From assembly GCA_021825925.1 (NCBI GenBank), contig JAKAFP010000001.1, positions 310,001-374,000 of the forward strand: a stretch of 64,000 bases of DNA, read 5' to 3'. The stretch is from Chloroflexota bacterium. GTDB taxonomy: Bacteria > Chloroflexota > Anaerolineae > Anaerolineales > Anaerolineaceae. Below, in pieces: positions 17,430 through 25,978 of the stretch; the first letter of the stretch is position 1, and every line of letters begins with the position of its first letter. The translations under genes and the position numbers were made by a program. The notes under the pieces are model-generated. The model worked only from the letters and a program-made list of their open reading frames with translations, searched no databases and had not been told where the DNA came from.

Positions 17430-18629
17430 ATGAACCCTATACCACGCGGCAACCGCGACCTTATTCGCTCCATCAATCGCTCCATCCTCCTCAATGTGAT
17501 CAAAACTGAGGGGGAGGTTTCACGTGTGGCTCTGGCACACATGACCGGTTTGAGCGCCGCCACAGTCACCACCATCACAGGGCAGCTTATCCAGGAAGAC
17601 CTGGTTTTCGAGAAAGCCACCGGTGATTCCACCGGGGGAAGGCCGCCGATCATGCTGGCCCTGAATCCGCGCGGCGGGTTTGTAATCGGAATTAAATTAA
17701 TGGAAGGCAAGGCGGTCGGTGCCATCACAGACCTGAACGCTTCCATCCTGGCAAAAGACGCCATCGAACTGCCTGATACACAGATAAACACCAGTGTTGA
17801 GACACTGGTTACGCTGGTCAACCGCCTGGTTCAGCAGGGCGGAATTAAAAAGAAACAATTAATGGGTGTGGGCATTGGTTTGGCCGGTGTGGTGGATTTC
17901 GCACAGGGCATCGTCAAGCAAAATCCCATTTTCGGTTGGAAAAACGTAAACCTGCGTGAGCTGCTTGAAACCCGTATGCGCGTGCCCGTCTACATTGATA
18001 ATGATGTCAACACTTTGACCCTGGGTGAAAAATGGCTTGAACCCGGTAAACCTGAGGATGATTTCATCGTTATTACTCTCGGGCGCGGTATCGGTATGGG
18101 TATCGTCATCAACGGACAGATCTATCGCGGCAAGGGCGGGGGAGCCGGTGAGCTGGGCCACATCATGGTGGACCCCAACGGTCCCCGCTGCGATTGCGGA
18201 CGGCAGGGTTGTCTCGAGACCCTTCTAAGCGACAGGGCGCTGATCGCCGAAGCGAGGCAAAAGGTATCCCCGGATGTAAGTGATCTTGATGACTTAATTG
18301 CGCGCATGAAAGCGGGAGATCAGAATGCCGCTTTGATCTTTACCCGGGCCGGGGCTCTTCTCGGTCACCAGGTTGCAAATCTTGTCAATCTCTTCGATCC
18401 GAAATTGATCATCATCAGTGGAGAAGGCATCCGCATGGGCGATGTGTTTTTCTCTGCGGTGCGCAGCACCTTTAATGAAGGAGTCATGCCCGGTCTTGCT
18501 GAAGACACCGAGATCCGCGTCAACTCCTGGGGTGACGATATTTGGGCACTGGGCGCAGCCAGCCTGGTGATTGCAGAAATTTTTATTTCCCCGATCCAAA
18601 AGGAGGGAAGAACCATACCTGCCAGATAA
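17430..18629 (+). CDS. ROK family transcriptional repressor (ROK2)
   Basis: The 399-residue protein has an N-terminal winged helix-turn-helix (about residues 28-58) and a ROK domain with the zinc motif CDCGRQGCLE (254-263), IDNDVNTL (189-196) and the GRGIGMG loop (218-224). The kinase phosphate-binding segment is degenerate: the DxGGT-type motif reads GIKLMEGKA (87-95). It therefore most likely only senses ligand and represses. Three copies of a shared 25-bp repeat in promoters of this cluster are its probable targets, including its own promoter. The likely inducer is an alpha-glucoside or its product, inferred from the neighbouring GH31 and GH15 genes. Confidence 0.9.
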   Translation: MNPIPRGNRDLIRSINRSILLNVIKTEGEVSRVALAHMTGLSAATVTTITGQLIQEDLVFEKATGDSTGGRPPIMLALNPRGGFVIGIKLMEGKAVGAITDLNASILAKDAIELPDTQINTSVETLVTLVNRLVQQGGIKKKQLMGVGIGLAGVVDFAQGIVKQNPIFGWKNVNLRELLETRMRVPVYIDNDVNTLTLGEKWLEPGKPEDDFIVITLGRGIGMGIVINGQIYRGKGGGAGELGHIMVDPNGPRCDCGRQGCLETLLSDRALIAEARQKVSPDVSDLDDLIARMKAGDQNAALIFTRAGALLGHQVANLVNLFDPKLIIISGEGIRMGDVFFSAVRSTFNEGVMPGLAEDTEIRVNSWGDDIWALGAASLVIAEIFISPIQKEGRTIPAR

Positions 18630-18647
18630 ATTTTTTTAATCAAAGTT

Positions 18648-18672
18648 AATTCATTCAGTATATAAAGTAATG
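18648..18672. promoter_or_regulatory. ROK2 operator-like repeat, copy 2
   Basis: AATTCATT, nine bases, AAGTAATG. It lies in the 92-base gap between the ROK2 gene and the binding-protein gene and overlaps a TATAAA-like -10 (18661-18666). A small hairpin (CCTGC-TTTT-GCAGG, 18679-18692) follows in the leader. Confidence 0.65.
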
Positions 18673-18721
18673 TGTCCTCCTGCTTTTGCAGGTAAAAGAA
18701 AACAATCTTAAAGGAGTAGAA

Positions 18722-20062
18722 ATGAAACAGCGTGTACCGTTTTTTGTCGTCTCTGTTGTAATTGTTTTGGCTATGCTGCTCGGAGCTTGCGCTCCCGCCG
18801 CCGCCACCGAAGCACCGGTTGCTTCTGACGCCACAGAAGCTGCTGTCACCGAAGCTGCTGCTGTTGAACCTGTGACCATCAAGGTCGTAAGTTTCTTGAC
18901 CTACAGCGAAAATGCTGAAGGCGCTGAATCCAAGGTTGTGGAAGCCTTCCAGGCTGCACATCCTGAGATCACCGTGGATTTCCAGCTCCTGCCTTACGCC
19001 GATTACTTCACCTCCCTCAAGACCTGGGTGGCTGGCGGAACTGCTCCTGACGTTGCTTCATTGGATTTGGGCATGCTTCAGGAAATGGCTGCTGCCGGTT
19101 CCCTCGCTGATTTGAATCCCATGATCGAAGCTGATGGTTATGATCTGAGCCAATACTACCAGAGCACCCTTGATATGTTCCAAAACAACGGCGGACAGTA
19201 CGGTCTTCCCGCTTCCTATTCCAATGTTGTCCTCTACTACAACAAGAACCTTTTCGATGCCGCCGGTTTGCCTTACCCCACCGACAAAATGGACTGGGCA
19301 ACCTTCATGGATTACAACAAGAAACTCACTGCTGACACCAACGGTGACGGCACCATTGACACCTTCGGCACCTCCCGCCTGTGGTGGCCTTACTACATGC
19401 TCCTGACCGGCGCCACCCCCTTCAATGCTGATGCCACCCAATGCACCCTGACCGATCAGGCCGCCATTGACGGTTTCCAGGCCATGGTTGACCTGAGCTT
19501 GACCGACAAAGTTGCCCCGACCGCCAACGATCTGGCTGCCCAGGATGACTGGCACATGTTCGAAGCTGGCCGTATTGCCATGTACCCCATCGGACCCTGG
19601 TCCATCACCGAGTTCAACGATGTCATCAAAGATTTTGATTGGGACGCCACCACCCTTCCCATTGGCCCCACCGGAAAACAGGTTACCTTCCTCTTTGGCA
19701 ATGCCTATTCCGTCCTTGCCGGCTCCAAACAACAACAGGCCGCCTACGAGTTCTTGAAATTCGTCACTGGCCCCGAAGGCGATCAAATCCGCCAGGACTC
19801 AGGCTTTGAGATCGCTCCGATCAAATCTGTTGCCGAAGGTTCCTTCTTGAAAGCCATGGAAGGCAAGAAACCCGCCAACGCCAAAGTCTTCCTTGATTCA
19901 GCTGCCTTCGCTCAGAGTGTTCCGACCCACGCTCGTTGGTCAGAAATTGCCGACGCCATTTCCGCTCAACTCGATTCCGCTTTACTTGGCGATATCACAG
20001 TTCCAGTGGCAATGCAGAACGCTTGCGATACAATTAATCCAATCTTGGCAGAATCAAAATAA
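18722..20062 (+). CDS. Extracellular solute-binding lipoprotein, family 1 (maltose/oligosaccharide type)
   Basis: The 446-residue lipoprotein has a lipobox ending at Cys23 (LLGAC), a short Ala/Thr/Glu linker and a family-1 binding fold: EAFQAAHPEITVDF, then GGTAPDVASLD, LYYNKNLFDAAGL and the C-terminal AAYEFLKFVTGPEG. Such proteins deliver oligosaccharides to MalF/MalG-type permeases, here encoded next. AAAGGAG precedes the ATG at 18722; an upstream in-frame start lacks a ribosome site. Codon use is highly biased to C-ending codons compared with neighbours, which fits strong expression. A 15-bp hairpin follows the stop. Confidence 0.93.
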   Translation: MKQRVPFFVVSVVIVLAMLLGACAPAAATEAPVASDATEAAVTEAAAVEPVTIKVVSFLTYSENAEGAESKVVEAFQAAHPEITVDFQLLPYADYFTSLKTWVAGGTAPDVASLDLGMLQEMAAAGSLADLNPMIEADGYDLSQYYQSTLDMFQNNGGQYGLPASYSNVVLYYNKNLFDAAGLPYPTDKMDWATFMDYNKKLTADTNGDGTIDTFGTSRLWWPYYMLLTGATPFNADATQCTLTDQAAIDGFQAMVDLSLTDKVAPTANDLAAQDDWHMFEAGRIAMYPIGPWSITEFNDVIKDFDWDATTLPIGPTGKQVTFLFGNAYSVLAGSKQQQAAYEFLKFVTGPEGDQIRQDSGFEIAPIKSVAEGSFLKAMEGKKPANAKVFLDSAAFAQSVPTHARWSEIADAISAQLDSALLGDITVPVAMQNACDTINPILAESK

Positions 20063-20081
20063 CGTTTCTCCCTTCTCTTCT

Positions 20082-20116
20082 TTTGATAAAGGGCGGCCAA
20101 ACCGCCCTTTATCAAA
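20082..20116. terminator. Hairpin between binding-protein and permease genes
   Basis: A perfect 15-bp stem (20082-20096 with 20102-20116) and 5-base loop lie 20 bases after the binding-protein stop. No T-tract follows. It probably stabilises the upstream mRNA or partly terminates, giving more binding protein than permease. Confidence 0.75.
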
Positions 20117-20150
20117 CCCCTACCAAACTGATTTCGAAATGGAGTAAGCC

Positions 20151-21083
20151 ATGGAAATTACCCGCGCTTTGGAACCCCCGCCAACCTTTTTTCAGAAAAT
20201 TCGTAAATCTCTGGGCAAGTATTTCTGGGGTTATTTCTTTGTCTTACCCAGTCTTTTGATCATCCTGCTGTTCAAACTCATCCCGTTGATCGTCGGTTTT
20301 GGCATCTCCTTCACGAATTGGTCATTGCTTTCAGCTCCGGAATTTGTGCAGTTGGCCAACTATGCAAAATTATTTACCGACCCCACTACGGGCAAGGTTT
20401 TTGCGAATACGCTCTACTATTCCTTTTTGAGCGTTCCACTCAACCTGATCCTCTCTCTGGCCCTGGCGCTTGCCTTGAATCAAAAGATCAAGGGGTTGGC
20501 TTTCTTCCGCACTGCTTATTACATTCCAGTGGTGGCTGCTTCGGTGGCAGTCAGCGCCATCTGGGTGTGGCTGTTGTCTGACTTTGGCATTCTCAACACC
20601 TTCCTCACCAGCCTTGGATTCAAATCTTTAAACTTGCTTCAAAATACCAAAACCGCTTTGACCGCCATCACATTGGTGGATGTGTGGAAAAATCTCGGGT
20701 TCAATGTGGTCATCTTTCTGGCTGCCTTGCAGGATGTGCCGGATGAACTGCGGGATGCAGCCAAAGTGGATGGCGCCAACAGCCGCGGGATTTTTAAGAA
20801 TATTACCCTGCCTCTGATCACACCCGCCATTTTTTTCACCGCCGTCATGGGAGTGATCGGTTCTCTGCAGGCTTTCGACCTGGTCTTCAATATGTCCATG
20901 AAACACGAAGGCGGACCGGCGCGCGCCACCAGCACCGTTGGGTTCTATGTCTGGCAGAATGCCTTCAAATATTCAAAAATGGGATATGCCGCAGCCATTT
21001 CCTTTGCGTTGATGGCCATCCTGCTGGTGCTGACCATCATTCAATGGCGCATGCGCCGTAAATGGGTATATGGGGAGGAATAA
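20151..21083 (+). CDS. Sugar ABC transporter permease (MalF type)
   Basis: The 310-residue protein has about six membrane helices and the inner-membrane permease EAA motif, here DELRDAAKVDGANSRGIFKN, followed by ITLPLITPAIFF. It starts with a cytoplasmic Pro-rich tail. GGAG precedes the ATG. It forms a dimer with the next gene product. No dedicated ATPase gene is present in this cluster, so a shared MsmK/MalK-type ATPase encoded elsewhere is probably used. Confidence 0.93.
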   Translation: MEITRALEPPPTFFQKIRKSLGKYFWGYFFVLPSLLIILLFKLIPLIVGFGISFTNWSLLSAPEFVQLANYAKLFTDPTTGKVFANTLYYSFLSVPLNLILSLALALALNQKIKGLAFFRTAYYIPVVAASVAVSAIWVWLLSDFGILNTFLTSLGFKSLNLLQNTKTALTAITLVDVWKNLGFNVVIFLAALQDVPDELRDAAKVDGANSRGIFKNITLPLITPAIFFTAVMGVIGSLQAFDLVFNMSMKHEGGPARATSTVGFYVWQNAFKYSKMGYAAAISFALMAILLVLTIIQWRMRRKWVYGEE

Positions 21084-21084
21084 G

Positions 21085-21945
21085 ATGAATAACTCGACGC
21101 TTGAATCCTCATACAAATCAAAAAGCAAGGTCACCTTCGGTCGCATTTTGATCTACGTGCTGCTGACGGTTGGTGCACTGATCATGATCATCCCCTTCTT
21201 GTGGATGCTGTCTACTTCATTAAAAGACCAACAGCAGTTGTTTGCCTGGCCGCCCAACTGGTTTCCACATCCCTTTGTTTGGGGCAACTATACCGAGGTT
21301 ATGACCAAGATCAAATTTGGCCAATACGGTTTGAACACCTTCAAGATTACCGCTGCCGTCACCATCGGGCGCCTGATCCTATGCTCCATGGCTGGTTACG
21401 GATTTGCCCGCATGAAGTTCCCGGGGAAAAACTTTTTATTCTTCCTAACCCTGGCTACCATGATGATCTCCAGTCAGATTACCATCATCCCCAACTTCAT
21501 CATCATGCGCTCGCTTGGTTTGGTGGATACTCACCTGGGCGTCATTTTGCCGCAGCTTGCGGATGGGTTCAGCATTTTCTTGATGCGTCAATTCTTCCTG
21601 ACCTTCCCTTATGAGCTTGAAGACGCTGCAAAACTTGACGGCTGCAATCCACTCATGTTTTATTTCCGTATTTTGATCCCCAACTCCAAGGCGATATTGG
21701 CTACCCTAGCGGTCATGACTTTTCAGGGCGTATGGAACGATTTTCTCTGGCCGTTGGTAATGTTGACCAGCCCCGAAAAAAGGACGTTGTCGGTCGGTTT
21801 GTCTTACCTGGTCGGCCAATATACCACCCGCTGGGATTTGCAAATGGCAGGTTCTGTTCTCACTGTTCTACCCATTCTTATCTTGTTCTTCTTATTGCAG
21901 AAGTACTTCGTACAGAGCATCAAGATGACGGGGTTAAAAGGTTAA
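21085..21945 (+). CDS. Sugar ABC transporter permease (MalG type)
   Basis: The 287-residue permease carries the EAA loop ELEDAAKLDGCNPLMFYFRI and the usual C-terminal hydrophobic end KYFVQSIKMTGLKG. GGGAGGAA at 21073-21080 selects the ATG at 21085, one base after the upstream stop; an ATG at 21070 overlaps that gene and precedes the ribosome site. It pairs with the MalF-type protein. Confidence 0.93.
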   Translation: MNNSTLESSYKSKSKVTFGRILIYVLLTVGALIMIIPFLWMLSTSLKDQQQLFAWPPNWFPHPFVWGNYTEVMTKIKFGQYGLNTFKITAAVTIGRLILCSMAGYGFARMKFPGKNFLFFLTLATMMISSQITIIPNFIIMRSLGLVDTHLGVILPQLADGFSIFLMRQFFLTFPYELEDAAKLDGCNPLMFYFRILIPNSKAILATLAVMTFQGVWNDFLWPLVMLTSPEKRTLSVGLSYLVGQYTTRWDLQMAGSVLTVLPILILFFLLQKYFVQSIKMTGLKG

Positions 21946-21957
21946 AGGTACTGTTTA

Positions 21958-23097
21958 ATGGATCAAGGTTTATATATAAAATCAATACAGACGATTCTTG
22001 CCAGTCAAAGCGAATGGGGATCGTATGTGGCCTCACCTAATTTTCCAACTTACCAATATTGCTGGCTGAGAGATGGCAGTTTTATTGCCCACGCCATGGA
22101 TACGGCTGGTGAATTCGAAAGCGCCTCTGCTTTTTTCAAATGGGTGGGGCGGACGATCCAACGCTTCAGCTATAAGGTGGATGAAGCCAGGCTGCGTCTG
22201 GCTGCCGGTCTGCCAATGGGTAAGGATGATCTGCTGCACACCCGTTTTACCCTGGATGGCGAGGAAGTTTACATTGATAACACCTGGGGCAATTTTCAAA
22301 TTGACGGCTACGGCACCTGGTTGTGGGCGTTGAATGAGCATGTCAAAATTTCAGGTGATTTCAGCCTCCTTCAAAGCCTCAAGGAACCGATTGAGATTAC
22401 CCTGCGCTATCTCGAGCTGGCCTGGAAGCTCCCAAATTACGATTGCTGGGAGGAACATCCTGAATACCTGCACACATATTCACTTTCAACAGTGTATGCC
22501 GGGTTTCAGGCTGCAGGTGAAATGATCGCTTCAGGAAAACTGAATATTAAAACCATTCCGGTAAAAGCGTTGGCGACTGAAGTACTTCAATTCATCCTCG
22601 AATTCGCAGTCAGGAATGGCCGGTTGGTCAAATATTTCTGCCCTCCTGGTGAGGAATCAGAAACCCGCTTGATCGGTAATGATGGAGTGGACGCCAGTCT
22701 GCTGGCGGCAGCCATGCCTTATCAATTATTGTCGTTTGATGATCCCATCTTTTTATCCACCCTCAAGAAGATCGAAGAAGATTTGCACCGCACGGGTGGC
22801 GGCGTTTATCGCTATAAAGCGGATGTGTATTATGGTGGCGGCGAGTGGATATTGCTGGCAGCCTGGTTGGGTTGGTATTATGCGTCGGTAAATCAATTTG
22901 ATAAAGCACAGGCATTATGCCAATGGATCGAATCACAGGCGGATGAGAACGGCTGGCTGGCGGAACAGGTCAGCGACCATACCCTGTATCCTGAACACTA
23001 TGTCCCTTGGGTTAAAAAATGGGGACCCATCGCCAAGCCACTTACCTGGTCGCACGCCATGTACGTTATTTTAGTGAATGCCCTCAATAAAGGATAG
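21958..23097 (+). CDS. Glycoside hydrolase family 15-like enzyme, single catalytic domain
   Basis: The 379-residue product fits an (alpha/alpha)6 barrel of the GH15 type: YCWLRDGSF (residues 34-42), QIDGYGTWLWAL, PNYDCWEEHPEY with the likely acid Glu, and GGGEWILLAAWLGWYY with the likely base Glu near the end. Classical bacterial GH15 enzymes carry an N-terminal beta-sandwich and exceed 600 residues; this one is only the barrel. Short GH15 proteins acting on isomaltose are known. With two GH31 enzymes nearby, a cytoplasmic glucohydrolase for short alpha-glucosides is the best guess; trehalase is an alternative. No signal peptide is visible. Confidence 0.83.
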   Translation: MDQGLYIKSIQTILASQSEWGSYVASPNFPTYQYCWLRDGSFIAHAMDTAGEFESASAFFKWVGRTIQRFSYKVDEARLRLAAGLPMGKDDLLHTRFTLDGEEVYIDNTWGNFQIDGYGTWLWALNEHVKISGDFSLLQSLKEPIEITLRYLELAWKLPNYDCWEEHPEYLHTYSLSTVYAGFQAAGEMIASGKLNIKTIPVKALATEVLQFILEFAVRNGRLVKYFCPPGEESETRLIGNDGVDASLLAAAMPYQLLSFDDPIFLSTLKKIEEDLHRTGGGVYRYKADVYYGGGEWILLAAWLGWYYASVNQFDKAQALCQWIESQADENGWLAEQVSDHTLYPEHYVPWVKKWGPIAKPLTWSHAMYVILVNALNKG

Positions 23098-23102
23098 ACG
23101 TT

Positions 23103-25901
23103 ATGACCATTATAACCACCCCCGGAGCCGGTTTATTACGGCATGATCCCTGCGGAGAACTTCATCCCTATATTCCGCTGCCCAACGAAAGATCACCACG
23201 TTTCCCATCAACCGGCACGCCGGTCACTTTGAATATCGAAACCGATTCTGCCTCTGCTTTTGAATGCTTGTGGTGCGAGTGGAGTGAGAAAGCCAGCTCC
23301 GAAACCCAGCGCGTGGATGCCGTATTAACCCAGAAAGATGAAGTTAATACCTACTGGCAGGCAGTGCTGCCTGCCTTCAAGGGTGGCGAAGAGATCCGGT
23401 ATCATTTCTGCGCCAAAAGCGGAACGCAATCCATCAAAGGGGATGAATACACTTTTTATATCAACACTTGGATCAATATCCCCTCGCTGATTTCGATCTC
23501 TTCCATTAAAGATCAGCTGGAATTGCTTCTTGCTACCGAACGTCCCGGGCTGGCTCTCAAACTCAACCTTGTTCGGCAGGGGGCAGGCGGTCTGGTATTC
23601 ACACTAGTGGCCTTGCACGAAACGGTTCAGGCAACGTCAAAGCTGGAATCCATTTATTCCACCGACTGGAAGGATTTTCAGATCACTTTGCATAAAAACC
23701 CATTTAGTCTTGAAATCAAACGAGCCTCGGATGGTCTGGTGATCAAGAGCAAGCAGCCGCTTCAGGTGATGGTTGACCAGGGCGGGCGCGTGCTCGAGTA
23801 TCACCTTGAATTTGAAAGCCCGGCCGATGAAGCCTTCTATGGTTTTGGTGAACGCTTCAATGCACTCGATCAGCGCGGCAGCCATCTGGATAATTACGTT
23901 TACGGCCAATATACCAGCCAGGGAAAACGCACCTACATTCCAGTGCCGTTTTTTGTTTCCTCGCGCGGCTACGGAATGTGGTTGAAAACCTCCCGCCAGG
24001 CGCAGTTTGACCTGGCTGCCGCCAGCCCGGATTCATGGTATCTTGAAGGTCAAGCCGAAGATGATGAGCATCTTGAGATCACCTGGTTCCTGCAGCCTCA
24101 ACCCTACGACAATGTCAAAGCCTTCACGCTGGCCACGGGTAAGCCAAAGGTGCCACCAGCCTGGGTCTTTGGTCCGTGGATGAGCAGCAATGACTGGAAC
24201 AGCCAGAAGGAAGTGCTTAACCAGTTGCATGAAACACAAAAACTGCAAATCCCGGCCAGTGTATTGGTGATCGAAGCCTGGAGCGATGAGATCAATTTCT
24301 ACATTTGGAACGATGCCCAATATAAGATCAAACCATCTTCCGAACCCTGTAAATTATCAGATTTTACATTTGCCCCTGACAGCCGCTGGCCTGATCTCAA
24401 AGCCATGGTGGATGAACTTCATCAAAATGACGTGCGTTTGGTCTTGTGGCAGAACCCGGCGATTAAATTCCAGGGAGCCCATGAAAGTTTTGACGACACC
24501 TTAAACCTGGCGGATCAGGCTTATGCCATTGAAAAGGGTTACGTGGTCACAAAAGCCGATGGCACCCCTCATCGTATTGAGAAACACATGCCCTGGTTCC
24601 AAAACAGCCTGGTGCTGGATTTTACCAACCCCGCAGCCGCGGATTGGTGGTTCTCGAAGCGTGAGTATATTGTGAAAGAACTCGGTGTGGATGGCTGGAA
24701 ATCCGATGGTGGCGAGCATATCTGGGACCCCGAAACCCGCTTCCTCAACGGGAAACGCGGCGTTGACGCCATCAACGAATACCCTGTGGACTATGAGGGG
24801 GCTTATGACCGTTGGATGCAGAAACTGCGCGGAGACGATTTCGTTCTCTTCAGCAGGGCAGGTTATACCGGTTCCCAAAACTATCCCAGCCACTGGGCGG
24901 GGGATGAAAATTCCACCTGGGATGCTTTTAGAGCCACGCTTCAAGCGCTTCTCAACGTGGGGATCAGCGGTCTGCCTTTCGTGGGTTGGGATATCGCCGG
25001 TTTCGCCGGGCCGATTCCGACCAGCGAGCTTTATCTGCGGGCGGCAGCTTTTTCAGTCTTTTGTCCGATCATGCAGTACCACTCGGATGTGAACCGTACT
25101 GAACGCACCAGCCGTGACCGCACCCCCTGGAATATGCAGAAACAGACGGGTGATCCACGGGTCGTGCCGACCTTCCGCAAATTCGCCAACCTGCGCATGA
25201 ACCTGCTGCCTTACGTGCTTGACCAGGCCAGGTTATGCAGCGAAACCGGGCTGCCCTTAATGAAGGTCATGGGGCTGGTCTATCCCGATGATCAAAAGTG
25301 TCGTCAGTATCCCAGTCAGTACTTTTTTGGTGAAGACTTGCTGGTTGCTCCGGTGACCCGGGAGGGTGTTGAGGATTTACAGGTCTATCTGCCAGAAGGT
25401 AACTGGCGTGACTTTTGGACGGGTGAGATCCTTAGCGGTCCGCTTGAATTCACGGTCAAGGTTCCTGTGGACCGCATTCCTGTCTATCAGAGACAGGGCA
25501 GCATTTTGCCCCTCAACCTAAACCACACTGGTGAATTGTGCACCCCGGTTGGCAATTCCTGCGATCACGTCGAGACCCTGGACTTAATTGCCATGCCTGG
25601 TGAGACACCAACTCCCAAAAAGATCGTGATGGCGGATTCGAAAACTGTTGCAGTTGAAATGACTTCAAATTCGGTTTCGAATGAATTGACGATAGAGATT
25701 GAAGCATGTCCTGTTGATCTGCGGCTGATGATCGCTGCCGAAGACCCCAAAACAGTTTTAGTTAATGGATCACCCCTGCCTAAGAGAGTGGATTTGACAG
25801 GAACTCCAGCCAGCTCCGGTTGGACCTGGAACGAAAAATTAAACGTAATTTCAATTGCGCTGGATGCCCCAACGGCCAAAACGCTCATAAAGATTCAATA
25901 A
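23103..25901 (+). CDS. Glycoside hydrolase family 31 (alpha-glucosidase type), GH31b
   Basis: The 932-residue enzyme has an N-terminal extra ~130-residue beta domain, the GH31 N-domain (YGFGERFNALDQRG at 246-259), and a barrel with nucleophile Asp535 (GWKSDGG) and acid/base Asp601 (HWAGD). VGWDIAGFAGP follows, a hallmark of the alpha-glucosidase/alpha-xylosidase/6-alpha-glucosyltransferase group. It differs strongly from GH31a, so the two probably cleave different linkages. No signal peptide is seen, suggesting cytoplasmic action. It starts 5 bases after the GH15 gene. Confidence 0.92.
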   Translation: MTIITTPGAGLLRHDPCGELHPYIPLPNERSPRFPSTGTPVTLNIETDSASAFECLWCEWSEKASSETQRVDAVLTQKDEVNTYWQAVLPAFKGGEEIRYHFCAKSGTQSIKGDEYTFYINTWINIPSLISISSIKDQLELLLATERPGLALKLNLVRQGAGGLVFTLVALHETVQATSKLESIYSTDWKDFQITLHKNPFSLEIKRASDGLVIKSKQPLQVMVDQGGRVLEYHLEFESPADEAFYGFGERFNALDQRGSHLDNYVYGQYTSQGKRTYIPVPFFVSSRGYGMWLKTSRQAQFDLAAASPDSWYLEGQAEDDEHLEITWFLQPQPYDNVKAFTLATGKPKVPPAWVFGPWMSSNDWNSQKEVLNQLHETQKLQIPASVLVIEAWSDEINFYIWNDAQYKIKPSSEPCKLSDFTFAPDSRWPDLKAMVDELHQNDVRLVLWQNPAIKFQGAHESFDDTLNLADQAYAIEKGYVVTKADGTPHRIEKHMPWFQNSLVLDFTNPAAADWWFSKREYIVKELGVDGWKSDGGEHIWDPETRFLNGKRGVDAINEYPVDYEGAYDRWMQKLRGDDFVLFSRAGYTGSQNYPSHWAGDENSTWDAFRATLQALLNVGISGLPFVGWDIAGFAGPIPTSELYLRAAAFSVFCPIMQYHSDVNRTERTSRDRTPWNMQKQTGDPRVVPTFRKFANLRMNLLPYVLDQARLCSETGLPLMKVMGLVYPDDQKCRQYPSQYFFGEDLLVAPVTREGVEDLQVYLPEGNWRDFWTGEILSGPLEFTVKVPVDRIPVYQRQGSILPLNLNHTGELCTPVGNSCDHVETLDLIAMPGETPTPKKIVMADSKTVAVEMTSNSVSNELTIEIEACPVDLRLMIAAEDPKTVLVNGSPLPKRVDLTGTPASSGWTWNEKLNVISIALDAPTAKTLIKIQ

Positions 25902-25912
25902 GATTGAAATGA

Positions 25913-25942
25913 CAACCCCCATTCTGTATTGGATGGGGGTTG
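25913..25942. terminator. Hairpin between GH31b and MFS genes
   Basis: CAACCCCCAT (25913-25922) pairs perfectly with ATGGGGGTTG (25933-25942). No T-tract follows, so attenuation or mRNA protection is more likely than full termination. Confidence 0.55.
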
Positions 25943-25978
25943 ATTCAACGCGCACATCATACATACAAGGAAAACATT

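Noticed and set aside
19058..19786. 242-codon open frame on the minus strand opposite the oligosaccharide-binding-protein gene
   Set aside because: It mirrors the strongly codon-biased gene at 18722; it has Gly/Val-rich low-complexity sequence, no ribosome site and no family resemblance.
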